A DNA stretch of 64,000 bases from Loxodes magnus (Eukaryota > Ciliophora > Karyorelictea > Loxodida > Loxodidae), in assembly GCA_946699065.1 (NCBI GenBank), contig CAMPDV010001442.1, forward strand, positions 1-64,000, written 5' to 3'. A program made the translations under genes and the position numbers. Below the pieces are notes generated by a model. It made no database searches. It was not told the origin of the DNA and saw nothing but the letters and a program-made list of their open reading frames with translations. Position 1 is the stretch's first letter. Each line of letters opens with the position of its first letter. This document shows positions 27,901 to 40,200 of this stretch, piece after piece.

Positions 27901-30590
27901 CTTTTTATTCTTCTTTAATTTTTTTCACTATTTAATTTATTAGCAAAAGTATTGAAATTTAATTTATTTCCTTTATTTCTTTTAGCATAGATATTAAGGA
28001 TAAAATATCATACTAAATTTGTTGTCTATTAGATATTACTTTGTATGTGTACTTTCTTTATTTAAAAAATCAATTTTCTGAAATGTAAAAAATCATTTAA
28101 TTTCTTTAAAAACCTAAAATTAAATCGTAGTATGTGCTTAATACTCAATAGAATATTATTTTCTTTTTAAGTTTTCTAAAATTATTATATTTAGTGAATT
28201 TCATAATTAACGAACATTTTAAATAAATAATATTAAGATAAAATAAAATAATTAATGAGTACCTATTGACTTAATAAAAAGATTTAAAAAGCTTTTATTT
28301 TATAGAGCTATTTATTAACTATGAAAAGTAAAAAAAATTAGAAATAATTATTAAACTATTTAAGAAAATGTATTACCCATGAAATATCAAGAAATATGAA
28401 TATCTTTAATCAAATTTTTAATTTATTTATGAAAATAATAGATTTATATTTATCTAAAATATCTTGAAAATAAATAAGTTTTATACACTCTAACTTTAAA
28501 ATTGCTTAAGAAAAATATATTTGTATTTTTATTAGTTAAGCATTATAAAATATTTAACTAAATTTAACAATATTATGATCCTTAAATAACTTTTTAAATT
28601 AAATAAATTATAAAATCTTAATTTTAAGACTAGGAATTTAATATAAATTTATTATAAATAATTAATTTTTTGTTATATATCAATTATTAATAATCATGCT
28701 TTATATCATTATTTTTTCTTCTTTGAAATTATTGGAAAAGAAAGGATAAAATTAAAATCTTTCATGGCTTATTAGAAAAATTCTCAGATCAGTTCCATAT
28801 TCCTTCAAGTCTTATTCTGTAAATTTATTTCTCTTAACATTCTTTTAATTATTTTTCCAGTCTTTCCATAATCTTTCATTGGTTAAATAAAATATATTTT
28901 TATAATTGGGTTTTCTTGTAATAGTTGTTAATATTAGGACTAATTTAAAAGTTAAATAATTAAATGGTTTCAATTAAATAGTATGTTCTTATGGAATTCC
29001 AATGATATAAATGATTGCATAAATCTATAAAAATATAGTGGATATTTCTATTTGATAAATAAATGAATAAGATTAGAGTTTTTAGTTTTTTATTGGTATG
29101 ACTAAATAAAGTATTCTTAATAAGTAAAGATAAATTTATTATGTACTTAGAATGAACAATTTGCTTATATTATAATTTTTCTAAAGTTTAACTTTCTGTG
29201 TCCCTTTATTATAAATAAAAGCTCATTATAATTTATTCTAGCTATCAGTTGGATAATTATATTTTTTTATAAAAGCTAATTTTATAAGACTAACGCTTAT
29301 GCCTTTTCTATAATTGTGTATAAAGGAAATTCTGAATAACTAAGTTTATTTACAGCTAAATTAGATTCTTTTATGACCTATAAAACAACAATTTGATTTA
29401 GTTTTTTGTATGTAGGAATTAAAGTTGATTTTATTAAAACAAGCGTATGATTACTCGTAAAGTATTATGCTAATTAAAGTTAAATTAGAATTAAATCTAA
29501 AATTCTTATTTTATTTATTAAGCATAACCATAAACATTGTACTCTTTATATAAAAAATAAATTATAATCATGTATTTAGGTATTAAAAACTTAAGTTTAT
29601 CATTTATAACTATTATTATATTGTGATTATGATGATTTAATAATAACTAAAATTTATTTTAAAACTTTAAAAATAAACACAATATAAGAAAAGATAAATA
29701 AAAAGAGTTAAATACATTTATTTCCTTTTTAGCTTTTAGATTTTCTTTATTTAAGTTATTTCTAAAAATTAAGCCAATAAAATAAATTAATAATTATTTA
29801 TCTTATTTTATATATCTATATTCTAATTAAAGTCTAGTTATTTGTAATTTGGAAAACCTTGCTAATCATATCATATTTTTCTTTTGCTTTTTAAAATTAA
29901 AGTTGTAATATACCAAAAAGAAATATTATTTCTATATCTTAACCATTTTTTATAATAGATCAGTAGATTTAAAATCTAATATCAATTTAACTTTTAAATG
30001 TATTAAGATTTTATTATTGAAATTAATAAAATTAAAGATAGCTATCTAAAGAAATATTATAAACAAGCTTTGAAATATTTATAATTTCATTAAATTATCG
30101 GTTTAGATAAATACCCTTCTTTATCTTTAATTAATATTTTATATTTTAATTATATTATCTTTTTTAATTTTATCCTTATGCTTTAATTAGTTTAAACCTT
30201 TCTTAACTTTTAATCATCTTCAACATTTTTTCTTCTTCTTCTACTTACAATTTTCTAAGATTTCATTTTAAGGAAGTAAATGATAATAATTTTAGATTTA
30301 TTTTACTATTTTAACATGACAACCAATTTTAATACCATAAAAATCTAAGTTTTCTTGCTATATCTAATATCCAAAAGATTTTATTTGATGAAAAATAAAT
30401 TACCACATTCAATTAAAATTGCTTAAACTTATATTTCTTAATTTCTAAAGAGTTCGTTACTTTGATTAGCAGCATCTTACTTCTAATAACAATTTAGCTT
30501 ATATCAGTTTAAAAATAATTATTAATTAGATGCTAGAATCTGTTAATATTCTAACTATTTCATTTATATCTAAATAATCATACTTTAAGA
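15944..30590. other. Extremely AT-rich desert
   Basis: Over 14 kb directly following the satellite array without a recognisable gene, RNA gene or long repeat. It is dominated by poly-A/T runs and TTTA/TAAT words and is clearly poorer in G and C than the coding parts of the window. Protein-like readings are F/I/K/L/N/Y-rich, as expected from base composition alone. The position beside a homogenised satellite is compatible with centromeric or germline-limited DNA, but nothing in the sequence proves either. Confidence 0.6.
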
Positions 30591-30599
30591 ACATCAAAG

Positions 30600-30943
30600 T
30601 TAGAATATCTCTATGTTACTCTACCATCTCGCTCTAGAACTTCTACAGCCAGTCAAGTCATACTACTCTAGCTGAAGTAATTAGTATTACAATAGAATCT
30701 GTTGGAAATTCATGCAAAACTAGAGAGACCACTGGAAGATTTTCGAGCTAAAGCGGAGTAAAGTAAAAAAGGTCAGGAAAATAAAGCAAAGACAAAAGTT
30801 GTATTATCAGAATAAGTTATTCTACGTACTGGGTCTTAGGATTTATAGAAAATGCTCAAACTTTGAGATGTATGAAAACAAACGAGAGCACATGTTTATC
30901 TTCAGAATTAACTAAAAATTAGTCTTAAAGCGATATATATCCT
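30600..30943 (+). CDS. Short protein-like island of higher GC, unrecognised
   Basis: After the desert, base composition changes abruptly. A plus-strand frame of about 110 codons, ending in UGA at about 30940, is rich in S, T, E, R, C and G rather than F/I/K/N, for example ESVGNSCKTRETTGRFSS. No start codon or domain is recognised. A second frame follows to about 31070. It may be a fragment of a mobile element, since a LINE-like insertion begins 400 bp downstream. Confidence 0.3.
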
Positions 30944-31447
30944 TGAAATCTATCGCATTTGAAGGTAAACAGGAGCAAAATCCGTTGAAAGAAGTATAGA
31001 CTTTAAAGTATATATCAAAAACTTTTGCTTCGAATAAAAATTTAATTTTACTTAGAGAAGATCATATTCAGATAGAAATTGAGTTTGATAATAATTAAGC
31101 TTTTCCATTTAATCAAATAAGAATAATAAATATAATAAATTTGTAATTCATTAAATCATTTGCTTGACTAACTAAATTTTTATTGACTCTCACTTTTATG
31201 TATCTATATTATATATGTAAACTGTTTGAATCTATTATGTAAATATTCCTTTTTGCAGTTTAAGCACAAACATTAACTTAACTTATTTTATCTAGTTTTT
31301 TAGTTGATATAATTCATTCAGATTAAAAATTTAAATATTTTCAGTTCCTTCGTTAAAAATATAAACTTACTTTTAAACTAAAAATGTATAGGATTATTCG
31401 TTTACGTAAATCTTATTTATAGTGTTTTTCAAGTGTCTTTTTCGATA

Positions 31448-31464
31448 TTATATGCAATGATTGC
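31448..31464. repeat. Left 17-bp target-site duplication
   Basis: TTATATGCAATGATTGC, identical to 31893-31909, flanking the LINE-like insertion. Confidence 0.9.
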
Positions 31465-31892
31465 TGCAAGAGCAAGACGAGAAAAACTGAGTGAAATTAG
31501 ATTCAAGACTCAAATTAATAGAAGAAAACCTGTAGAAGCTTCATAAGAAACTCCAATGGAAATAGGGAAACAAGAAAAGACATTTCCTAGAGCAAGTAAA
31601 AGAGACTACATTTGCAACAACACTTGACATTTATGACGGAAATATCCTCAATAGAAAAAAATAAGAAGGATATTTAGAGAAATGTTAACTAATAAAAACT
31701 AAAGTAAAGAGCGACAGAATTCTTCCCATTAAAATGGGAAAATCTGGAAAAAAATTCTCAATTCAGATTATATGAAAGAGAGAAGTCAGGGATAAAATGC
31801 AATGCAAGGATAGAACATGCAGAAACGGAGACTTTATACATTTAAAACTTCAATTTAGCCGGAAGGCGAACAGTTATTTTAATTATTAATGT
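31465..31892 (+). mobile_element. Truncated LINE-like (ORF1/gag-type) insertion
   Basis: A segment of about 428 bp lies between perfect 17-bp direct repeats (31448-31464 and 31893-31909, TTATATGCAATGATTGC). A target duplication of that length is typical of target-primed retrotransposition (LINE/SINE) and not of LTR elements. The content resembles the zinc-knuckle region and basic tail of the ORF1-like protein at 59540-60484, and its 3' part shares the word AGCC(A/G)GAAGGCGAA with the element at 56299-57180. It lacks the N-terminal half and so looks 5'-truncated. It ends in a TTA-rich tail. The perfect flanks suggest a recent insertion. Confidence 0.8.
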
Positions 31893-31909
31893 TTATATGC
31901 AATGATTGC
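31893..31909. repeat. Right 17-bp target-site duplication
   Basis: TTATATGCAATGATTGC, identical to 31448-31464. It follows directly on the TTA-rich 3' end of the insertion. Confidence 0.9.
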
Positions 31910-33081
31910 ATTTTAAAAGTCTTTAAATAATCCTCCAAATACATATATTTCATTTTATATTACCTAACCACTTGCTCCTTCTGTTTCATTTGGTAAGTCA
32001 CAAAATCTCTTTAATTTATGTATTTTTACATTAAAAGCTTCACGCTCAGATAAATAATCTAATAATTTACCTCCTATTATAAAAATAAATTAAAGTTATT
32101 TATGAAAATAAATACAGAATCCATACCTTATTACTTGAGATTCAAGCTCCATAACGTTATTTTCGCTTATATATTCAATCTATCATCTCCTTAATTCTTA
32201 TTATATCCACCAACTGCAATGAACTCCTTATTAGAATACTGAATAGATCTACAATATTTATCTAAATTTTTTGTTTAAACTTTAAAAGATGTGAACTTCT
32301 GGGTTACTTTCATTAGTAATAAATACAATTAATAAAAGCCACTTAGATCTTAAATCCATTATATTAATTATAAGCTAAATTGTTAGAAAAATTTAATTAA
32401 TGAAGGGCTTTTTAGTTTAAAAATTAGGATTTTTTATATTTAAAATCAGTCTTCTTTGCTGGCTTTTAAAAATACATAGTTACTAAAATAGAATCTTTAA
32501 TAGGATTATATTAAACTAATTTAAAAACTATACAATATAAAAATAATACATTAGAATCTTTAAATAAGCTCCTTTCTACAGATTTTATAATAAAACCAAT
32601 AAAAAATATGAAGAATAATAATTTGCTATAAACTTAAGAGATTGAAAATACAAAGATCAATAAGGGATCAGTTTAGATGGAACATGTCTAAACGTATAGA
32701 AGATTAATTAAAATTGTTACTAATGACAAAAAATGTATTTAATGGAATAGTCATATTTAATGCGACTTTTAAACAATAAAGTAGATTAAATTAATGAATT
32801 TTCAACAATCATTATTTTCATACTTTAATTCAAAGTCTCTAGGCTTACAAAGATAATGTAACTTTTCTAAATTAAGTAATAGCTTCTGATTAAACATTTT
32901 ATTCATTAAAATTTTGATTTTATTTCTAGTATTTTTTAAATAGTTCAGTTTAACTTTATGCTTATGTTGCTTTTTAGCTGTTTTAACATTAGAAGAAATG
33001 AAAGTGTGTAGTGATATGGTACTAGCTAAAAAATAGATATTATAATATTAATATTTAAAGAAGTGATTCAATAATAAATAA
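31910..33081. other. AT-rich spacer
   Basis: No gene, RNA or repeat recognised between the LINE-like insertion and the tRNA-Lys fragment. Confidence 0.5.
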
Positions 33082-33141
33082 ACCGGTTTAGATCAGTCGG
33101 TAGAGCACCAGCCTTTTAAACTGGTGGTCAAGGGTTCAAGC
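33082..33141 (+). pseudogene. tRNA-Lys (TTT) fragment, 3' truncated
   Basis: The 5' acceptor strand (ACCGGTTTA), D arm (GATCAGTCGGTAGAGC), anticodon arm (CCAG around CTTTTAA, anticodon TTT) and the start of the T arm (AAGGGTTCAAGC) are well kept. The sequence then switches to unrelated AT-rich DNA, so the 3' T-stem strand and 3' acceptor strand are missing. This is a broken tRNA gene or a tRNA-derived head left by a retroposon. It is not expected to be functional. Confidence 0.85.
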
Positions 33142-33949
33142 AGTTAATTAAAGTAGTAATTAATTAGCAAGAAGAAGCTAAGTATTTAAAGAAAATTTAT
33201 TGAATATGTTAGCAAATAGGAAGTATTTAGCTCAATAATTTATATAAATGATGTTGAAAGCTGAAATATATATCATCCAAAAATTATTATAAAAAAATAC
33301 TGAAAAATTAAAAAGATAGCTCTATAATTAGTATATTAAGTTTATTATTTCTAAATTAAGCAGATATGCCTTATAAAATTTAACATTTTTTATAGCAGTT
33401 GTTCTTGCTTTATTATTGACTAAGAAAAAAGCAGAATACTTCAAATGAAAAACTTTAATTTCTAGATTCACTATTCTTTAGATCTTTTATTTAGGTTAAT
33501 CCTTCTTTTACATAAAAAGTAAAAAATTTACAAGCTGTAGAGCAGGAATCCTTTATTCTTATAATTTTAGAAAGCAGAAAAACTTTTTCCATCTCTATTT
33601 AAAATTTCTAAACTATTACTAAACCTTTATCTATATTTCTATATCAGAAATTTAATTTAGTTTTAGTTTTGATTTTTCCCATTCTATTAATTCATAATTT
33701 TATAAAAAGATTAGTAGAGAAATACTTTATCAAATAAATATAGAACTTATTTAAATTCTAAAGAATAAGGATAAAAGATGAAGTTAAGAGATTATTCTAA
33801 AATAGTATAGAGTAATTATATAATTTTAATATAAAATATATATTAAAAGTTAACTATAACTTAATACAAACTATTAATACGCTTCCTATTTCTATCTTTT
33901 ATCTCCTACATTTTAACTATTAGGCTCGCTTACAAATTATAATGTCTTT
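33142..33949. other. AT-rich spacer
   Basis: No gene or RNA recognised; the NACHT pseudogene begins beyond. Confidence 0.5.
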
Positions 33950-35860
33950 AGATTATTCACTAGCAAAAAACCTATTTTTATCATGAGTCACTATATTTTT
34001 TTCTTCTAAGGATAATTCTAAATCAATGATATTTTAGACTTCACAGTAATCTCTTATCGAAGTGTGGGTAAATTAAATTCTATTTTTGTAACTTTACTCT
34101 TCTATCTATATCAAACATCCTATATCATTTTATTTTTATTGAATTACTCTCTTCACTTTTAATTTCATTCTTCAAAATTTCTAGCAGGCACTGATATATT
34201 CTATAGTATATGGATGCTTTTACCTTATTTGAAAGCGCTGTTTATTGCCTTATATTATCCCAATTCATCATGCGCGTCAGATAATAATAATAATAAACAA
34301 AAGTAATAAAAGTTTAGCCTCCTCTAGATTTTCAACCAGGTTTTTGCTACCATTTTTTTAGCTTGGGTAGAACGACTGAGAATCTTCTGTTTTTTATGCA
34401 AATAATTTTTTCTTGTATACCTTTGTTTGAATAATTCAGAGTCTGCTGAACATGCTTAACGTTCTTCGTTGTTCTTTTATCTAAATTTACCTTTATTGAT
34501 CGCAATTTTGTAATAAGTGCCACTTTGATTTGCAGTAATAGCATTATTTAATTTGTCTTTTCTTTAATCTATTTAGAACTAATTTTTTCAAATTAGTTAA
34601 TTCTTTTGAGTAAGTTTATATTAATCTTTACGTCATTCTATTTATGGACTTTTGCTTATGTAAAAACTTTTTCAATTATCATATTTTGTTCTTGCTTAAA
34701 ATTTGATTGAGATTATTCATATAGTTACTATTTCGTGACTAAATTATTCTAAATCAATTGTCGTCTAATTATAAGTAGCTCATTATTTTGATCTTTGCTA
34801 GTATTCATTAGTTCTCTTAGTTTTTCCCCTTGATTGTAAACTGTTTCCTAATAATTATGTATTATTGTTTTCATTTAGTCAAGTTATATTTATAATTATG
34901 ATTAATTTTACACCTTTATTAGATTTGTCTCTATTGTTCTAACTATGACTTTTCCTTCAGATGAGGAACTTGATTTATCTTCTTTCTTTTGTTGTCTCGC
35001 GTTTGTTTCGCTGCTTTCCTTTTTGCGTTCTTAATTAGGTTTTTGGAAAGGCGAATAGAATATACAATCCCTTTTATACACGTCAAATAAAAACAATATT
35101 TTATAAACTTAAAATTTTATTTCTCTTATATTGTACTATTTTAAAAAGCAAATTCTTTTAATTTATTTTCAAATGCTTTAATGGTTGGAAGATATACTAA
35201 TATATATAAATATTCATTATTATACTCTAGATACTTTAAAGTCAGAACTTCTAAAAATAAATTTTTCCAGAACCAGAATCTCAAAAATTAATAATCCTGT
35301 TTACCTATCATTATCTAAAAATTTGAAAAATTCAACTGCAGATCGTCCTTAGCCATAAACTTGGATTTAGAGAACATTATAAAATAAAGAAATATTCTTA
35401 TTTCTTTATATATCATCTTTTTTATTTTTTCTCATATTTCTATAGATACTTTTTTTACATTTTAAACAAAGCCAATTCTATTCTATTGTTTAAGTAAATT
35501 AAAAAGCAAGCTCTAGATAAGTTAAAATTCAAGTTTATATCAAGTCTTAATTTCCAAATGACACAATATTTTAGAATTATAATAATCCATCTTCGATATA
35601 TTACCTTGCTAGATCATAAGCAAGAATATCTAAGATATTTAACATTAAAATTGTTTTCTTATGGATTTTTTCATTTATCTATCCATGACTCCTTATAAAG
35701 AAATTATTTAAGATGGAGATAACATTAGTATCCATAATTCCAACTAAAAAATACAAAGAAAACTGCCTTCTGGCAATCTAAACATTACAGAACTTTCAAA
35801 ATAGTGATTTAATATATTATTTGGACAATATTAAATTTAAAAATTAGATTTTTTATCTTA
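33950..35860 (-). pseudogene. NACHT NTPase pseudogene, paralogue of the 37292-41914 gene
   Basis: On the minus strand this matches the helical and NACHT parts of the neighbouring intact gene. At 35580-35800 it matches the region around its residue 230. At about 35230-35310 it keeps a recognisable Walker A block, with a one-base loss relative to the intact gene just before DSGSGK. Walker B is split: FLFD lies at about 35085 and DAHDELGQ at about 34230-34280. The STAND C-terminal block, with a THTSIRDY-like string, lies at about 34040-34120. The pentapeptide and WD40 parts are absent. An 801-bp mobile insertion (34280-35080) sits inside the Walker B motif. It is a dead tandem paralogue of the receptor gene. 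Confidence 0.85.
34280..35080 (-). mobile_element. LINE-like ORF1-type element inserted in the NACHT pseudogene
   Basis: The NACHT homology stops at 35081 and resumes at 34279, with the 5-bp word CGTCA present on both sides (34275-34279 and 35081-35085). Read on the minus strand, the insert starts with a TATAAAA word. It then encodes a Ser/Gln/Glu-rich head, a long coiled-coil-like stretch and a Lys/Arg-rich tail ending near an AKTW motif like the GKTW of the 59540 ORF1. It finishes in a (TTA)n tail. This layout (ORF1-like protein plus TTA microsatellite tail) matches the other family members in the window. No reverse transcriptase is present. The reading is not continuous in one frame, so this copy is probably decayed. 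Confidence 0.7.
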
Positions 35861-35885
35861 AAGTGTTAAACAAACTTTTAATATT

Positions 35886-36458
35886 TTATTCCGTCTCAAA
35901 AAATTTTATTCCGTCCCAAAAAAATTTTGTTCCGTCACTAAAAAAATTTATTCCGTCCCAAAAAAGTTGTTCCGTCCCAAAAAAAATTTATTCCGTCCAA
36001 AAAAAATTTTGTTCCGTCCCAAAAAATTTTTGTTCCGTCACTAAAAAAATTTATTCCGTCCCAAAAAAATTTATTCCGTCCCAAAAAATTTTGTTCCGTC
36101 ACTAAAAAAATTTATTACGTCCCAAAAAATTTTATTCCGTCCCAAAAAAATTTATTCCGTCCCAAAAAAATTTATTCCGTCCCAAAAAAATTGATTCCGT
36201 CCCAAAAAAATTGATTCCGTCCCAAAAAAATTGATTCCGTCCCAAAAAAATTTATTCCGTCCCAAAAAAATTTATTCCGTCCCAAAAAATTTTGTTCCGT
36301 CACTAAAAAAATTAATTCCGTCCCAAAAAATTTTATTCCGTCCCAAAAAATTTTTATTCCGTCCCAAAAAATTTTTGTTCCGTCACTAAAAAAATTTATT
36401 CCGTCCCAAAAAAATTTATTCCGTCACAAATTATTTTAGTCCGTCACAAAAAATCTCC
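35886..36458. repeat. Minisatellite of about 20 bp, about 28 copies
   Basis: The unit is TTATTCCGTCCCAAAAAAAT, 19-22 bp long, with recurring variants (CCGTCACTAAAAA, GTTCCGTC, GATTCCGTC) arranged in small blocks. It lies just upstream (in the minus sense) of the NACHT pseudogene and just beyond the 3' end of the intact NACHT-WD40 gene. Any short open frame across it is an artefact of the repeat. Confidence 0.96.
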
Positions 36459-36551
36459 TATAGTGCTAAACGCTGAGCAAAAAAACAAATTTTTTATTTT
36501 CACTTCTTTTACACACTATTAAATACCAAATTCAAAAAAAACTTGCACACT

Positions 36552-36768
36552 CATACCCTACATACCCTACATACCCTACATACCCTACATACCCTACATA
36601 CCCTACATACCCTACATACCCTACATACCCTACATACCCTACATACCCTACATACCCTACATACCCTACATACCCTACATACCCTACATACCCTACATAC
36701 CCTACATACCCTACATACCCTACATACCCTAACATACCCTAACATACCCTAACATACCCTACATACCC
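36552..36768. repeat. Telomere-like 9/10-bp repeat
   Basis: About 20 copies of the 9-mer CATACCCTA, followed by three copies of a 10-mer CATACCCTAA, then a last partial unit. The CCCTAACA word in the 10-mer is the repeat reported for telomeres of heterotrich ciliates. The dominant 9-mer lacks one A and adds TA, so this is at best a degenerate, interstitial telomere-like tract. Confidence 0.93.
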
Positions 36769-37291
36769 GCACTTAAATATCTTCTTCCAAATTCTTCTTA
36801 AACCTTCACTTTCTCTCCACCTAAACACTTAACCCTTCAATAAAAAAAATACTCACCACACTCACACACTTTTTTTTAAATCCAGTTAAATTCTAAAATT
36901 TAATTTATATTTATATTTATATTTATATTTATATTTATTCACTATTGATTGCTTAATACTTTCTTACTCACACTTTCTCTAATTTTAATATTTCTCTTTT
37001 TGAATTCAAATACTACATGAATTCATTCCTTTTACTAACCTCAAACACTAAATCTTTTCACTTTTAATTTGTTATTTTTCACACACCCTTTCTAAAATAC
37101 TTTTAACTACTCTCTTTATTTCCAACTCTTTTTATAGACACTCAATTAACTTTTTAAAACACTTATTATCTAACACTATACATACCACTTGTCTTATTAA
37201 ATACTTCAAATCAAAAAAACATAAATTAAAACTTATAATTTACTTTTCTTAATTCAATTATTATTATTTGTAAAAATTTATTCAAGTCTCA
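36769..37291. other. 3' spacer of the NACHT-WD40 gene with a hexamer repeat
   Basis: C-rich, pyrimidine-biased plus strand. It contains a short tract of about six ATTTAT hexamers at 36903-36938. On the minus strand it is the region just downstream of the tandem UGA stop of the NACHT-WD40 gene, so it should hold the 3' UTR. No separate gene is seen. Confidence 0.6.
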
Positions 37292-40200
37292 TCACAATGA
37301 AAGATACCTCTCTCCCATTAGTCTCACATTCCTCTACTCCATTGCCACTCCCTCAAAGTCACATTGATGCACCACCAATCCATTCCTTCCCATCATCCTC
37401 TTTAACACATAATCCCGATGATCCTTTGCTAACTCCCATATCTTGATTGTTTTATCATCACTCCCAGATATTAAATAATTAGAGTCACTTGATAATACCA
37501 GAGAAGTAACACCAGAAGTATGACCCTCTAATGTTCTTATAAACTCATATGTTTACATGTCCCATATCCTTATTGTTTTATCATCACTCCCAGATATTAA
37601 ATACTTAGAGTCACTTGATAATACCAAAGAATTAACATCATCAGTATGACCCTCTAATGTTCTTATAAACTCATATGTCTACATGTCTCATATCCTTATT
37701 GTTGCATCAACACTTCCAGATATTAAATACTTAGAGTCACTTGATAATACCAGAGATTTAACACCATAAGTATGACCCTCTAATGTTCTTATAAGCTCAT
37801 ATGTTTACATGTCCCATATCCTTATTGTTTTATCATCACTCCCCGATATTAAATACTTAGAGTCACTTGATAATACCAGAGAATAAACATAACCAGTATG
37901 ACCCTCTAATGTTCTTATAAACTCATATGTTTACATGTCCCATATCCTTATTGTTTTATCATCACTTCCAGATATTAAATACTTAGAGTCACTTGATAAT
38001 ACCAGAGAATAAACATAACCAGTATGACCCTCTAATGTTCTTATAAGTTCATATGTCTACATGTCCCATATCACTATTGTTTTAAAACTTCCAGATATTA
38101 AATACTTAGAGTCACTTGATAATACCAGAGATTTAACACCATAAGTATGACCCTCTAATGTTCTTATAAGCTCATATGTTTACATGTCCCATATCCTTAT
38201 TGTTTTATCATCACTCCCCGATATTAAATACTTAGAGTCACTTGATAATACCAAAGAATTAACAGAATCAGTATGTCTTTATAGAGGCTTAGTAAGATTA
38301 TCTACCTAAATGTTCCATATCCTTATTGTTGTATCATCACTTCCAGATATTAAATACTTAGAGTCACTTGATAATACCAGAGAATAAACATCAGAAGTAT
38401 GACCCTCTAATGTTCTTATAAACTCATATGTTTACATGTCCCATATCCTTATTGTTCTATCACCACTTCCAGATATTAAATACCTAGAGTCACTTGATAA
38501 TACCAGAGATTCAACAGAAGAAGTATGACCCTCTAATGTTCTTATAAACTCATATGTTTACATGTCCCATATCACTATTGTTTTATCATCACTCCCCGAT
38601 ATTAAATACTTAGAGTCACTTGATAATACCAGAGAAAGAACACCATAAGTATGACCCTCTAATGTTCTTATAAGTTCATATGTTTACATGCCCCATATCA
38701 CTATTGTTGTATCATAACTTCCAGATATTAAATACTTAGAGTCACTTGATAATACCAGAGATTTAACAGAACCAGTATGACCCTCTAATGTTCTTATAAG
38801 CTCATATGTCTACATGTCCCATATCCTTATTGTTGCATCAACACTTCCAGATATTAAATACTTAGAGTCACTTGATAATACCAGAGATTTAACACCATAA
38901 GTATGACCCTCTAATGTTCTTATAAGCTCATATGTTTACATGTCCCATATCCTTATTGTTTTATCATCACTCCCCGATATTAAATACTTAGAGTCACTTG
39001 ATAATACCAAAGAAAGAACATAAGAAGTATGACCCTCTAATGTTCTTATAAGCTCATATGTCTACATGTCCCATATCCTTATTGTTCTATCCCAACTTCC
39101 AGATAATAGATACTTAGAGTCACTTGATAATACCAGAGAAGTAACATAAGAAGTATGACCCTCTAATGTTGGCATTTAACCAAAATTAACCTAACTCATA
39201 TTTGCACCGTTGAATTTACAATTCCTCAACCAAGCTCCTCTAAAATTCACCCTTGATAAATTAGCACCACTCATATCACAACCATCAAACACCGAATCAC
39301 TCAAATCCGCCCCAGGTACTTAGATTTCCCGAAAATCAGTCATCTACGTAAACTGGTAATCCATCCAATTCAATATTGTTATACAGTTAGCACCCACCGT
39401 TTATAAAGCTTTATTAGATCTTGTCCACTTCACTATCTCCAATAAATTTTATTAAACCTAAACCGAACTATCAATCTCCCTTATAAACTACTAGATCTCC
39501 TTATTATCCACTATCGAATACTTATTTATTTCGTGAGCTTCTATAGAATTTAGGCTATTTTGCTAATTTAATACTAAATTTACTATATTTCTTGCCACAT
39601 AGTAATCCCTTATCGAAGCATGAATAAAGTCAAATCTCTTTTAACCATTTTCCTCTTTTATCTATATCAAACATCCTATGTGGTTGGAACTCTCAGTTAT
39701 TTTCTTTATTCATTCTATATTTGTTTTTTTAAACCCTTCCCAGTTTACCTAACCAGTTAATAATTACCATGATGCCTCTATTTATATATCTTCGAAAGTC
39801 TCTAAATACTCTCCGATTTTTTAAATGTCATAGCCTATATTCTCCAACTTTCCCTCTGTTTTTTAATTTCATTTATTTATGAATATCTCATAAATCTTTG
39901 CCTTTTAGACTTTTTTGTCGATTCCACTCCTCAAATAATTTATTATTTCCTCTTCACTCATACATATATAAAGCATAAAAGGATTATTTAAAATTTCCAT
40001 TAAACCCTGAATACTTTAGATGATACTCATATATTCTTTTACCCTTTCTTCTTCTCATTTCAACTTTTCATTCTCATTTTGATTTGAATTTAGATTTTAC
40101 TCTTTATTTTATTTATTTATTATTAGCTTTATATATTATTCTATTTATTTAGGGTCAAAAGGCTTTAGATATAATTCTTCCAATTATTATGTTTATGCTT

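Noticed and set aside
35863-36105. Open frame with a Ser-Val-Pro-Lys-Lys pattern
   Set aside because: It follows the 20-bp minisatellite; unit lengths vary by one base and the frame is lost.
35886-36458. CRISPR-like array
   Set aside because: The repeats are directly adjacent with no unique spacers, and the host is a eukaryote.
36532-36752. Open frames on both strands encoding Tyr-Val-Gly, Cys-Arg-Val or His-Thr-Leu repeats
   Set aside because: They are shadows of the 9-bp telomere-like repeat, whose period is a multiple of three. Every frame is open for that reason alone.
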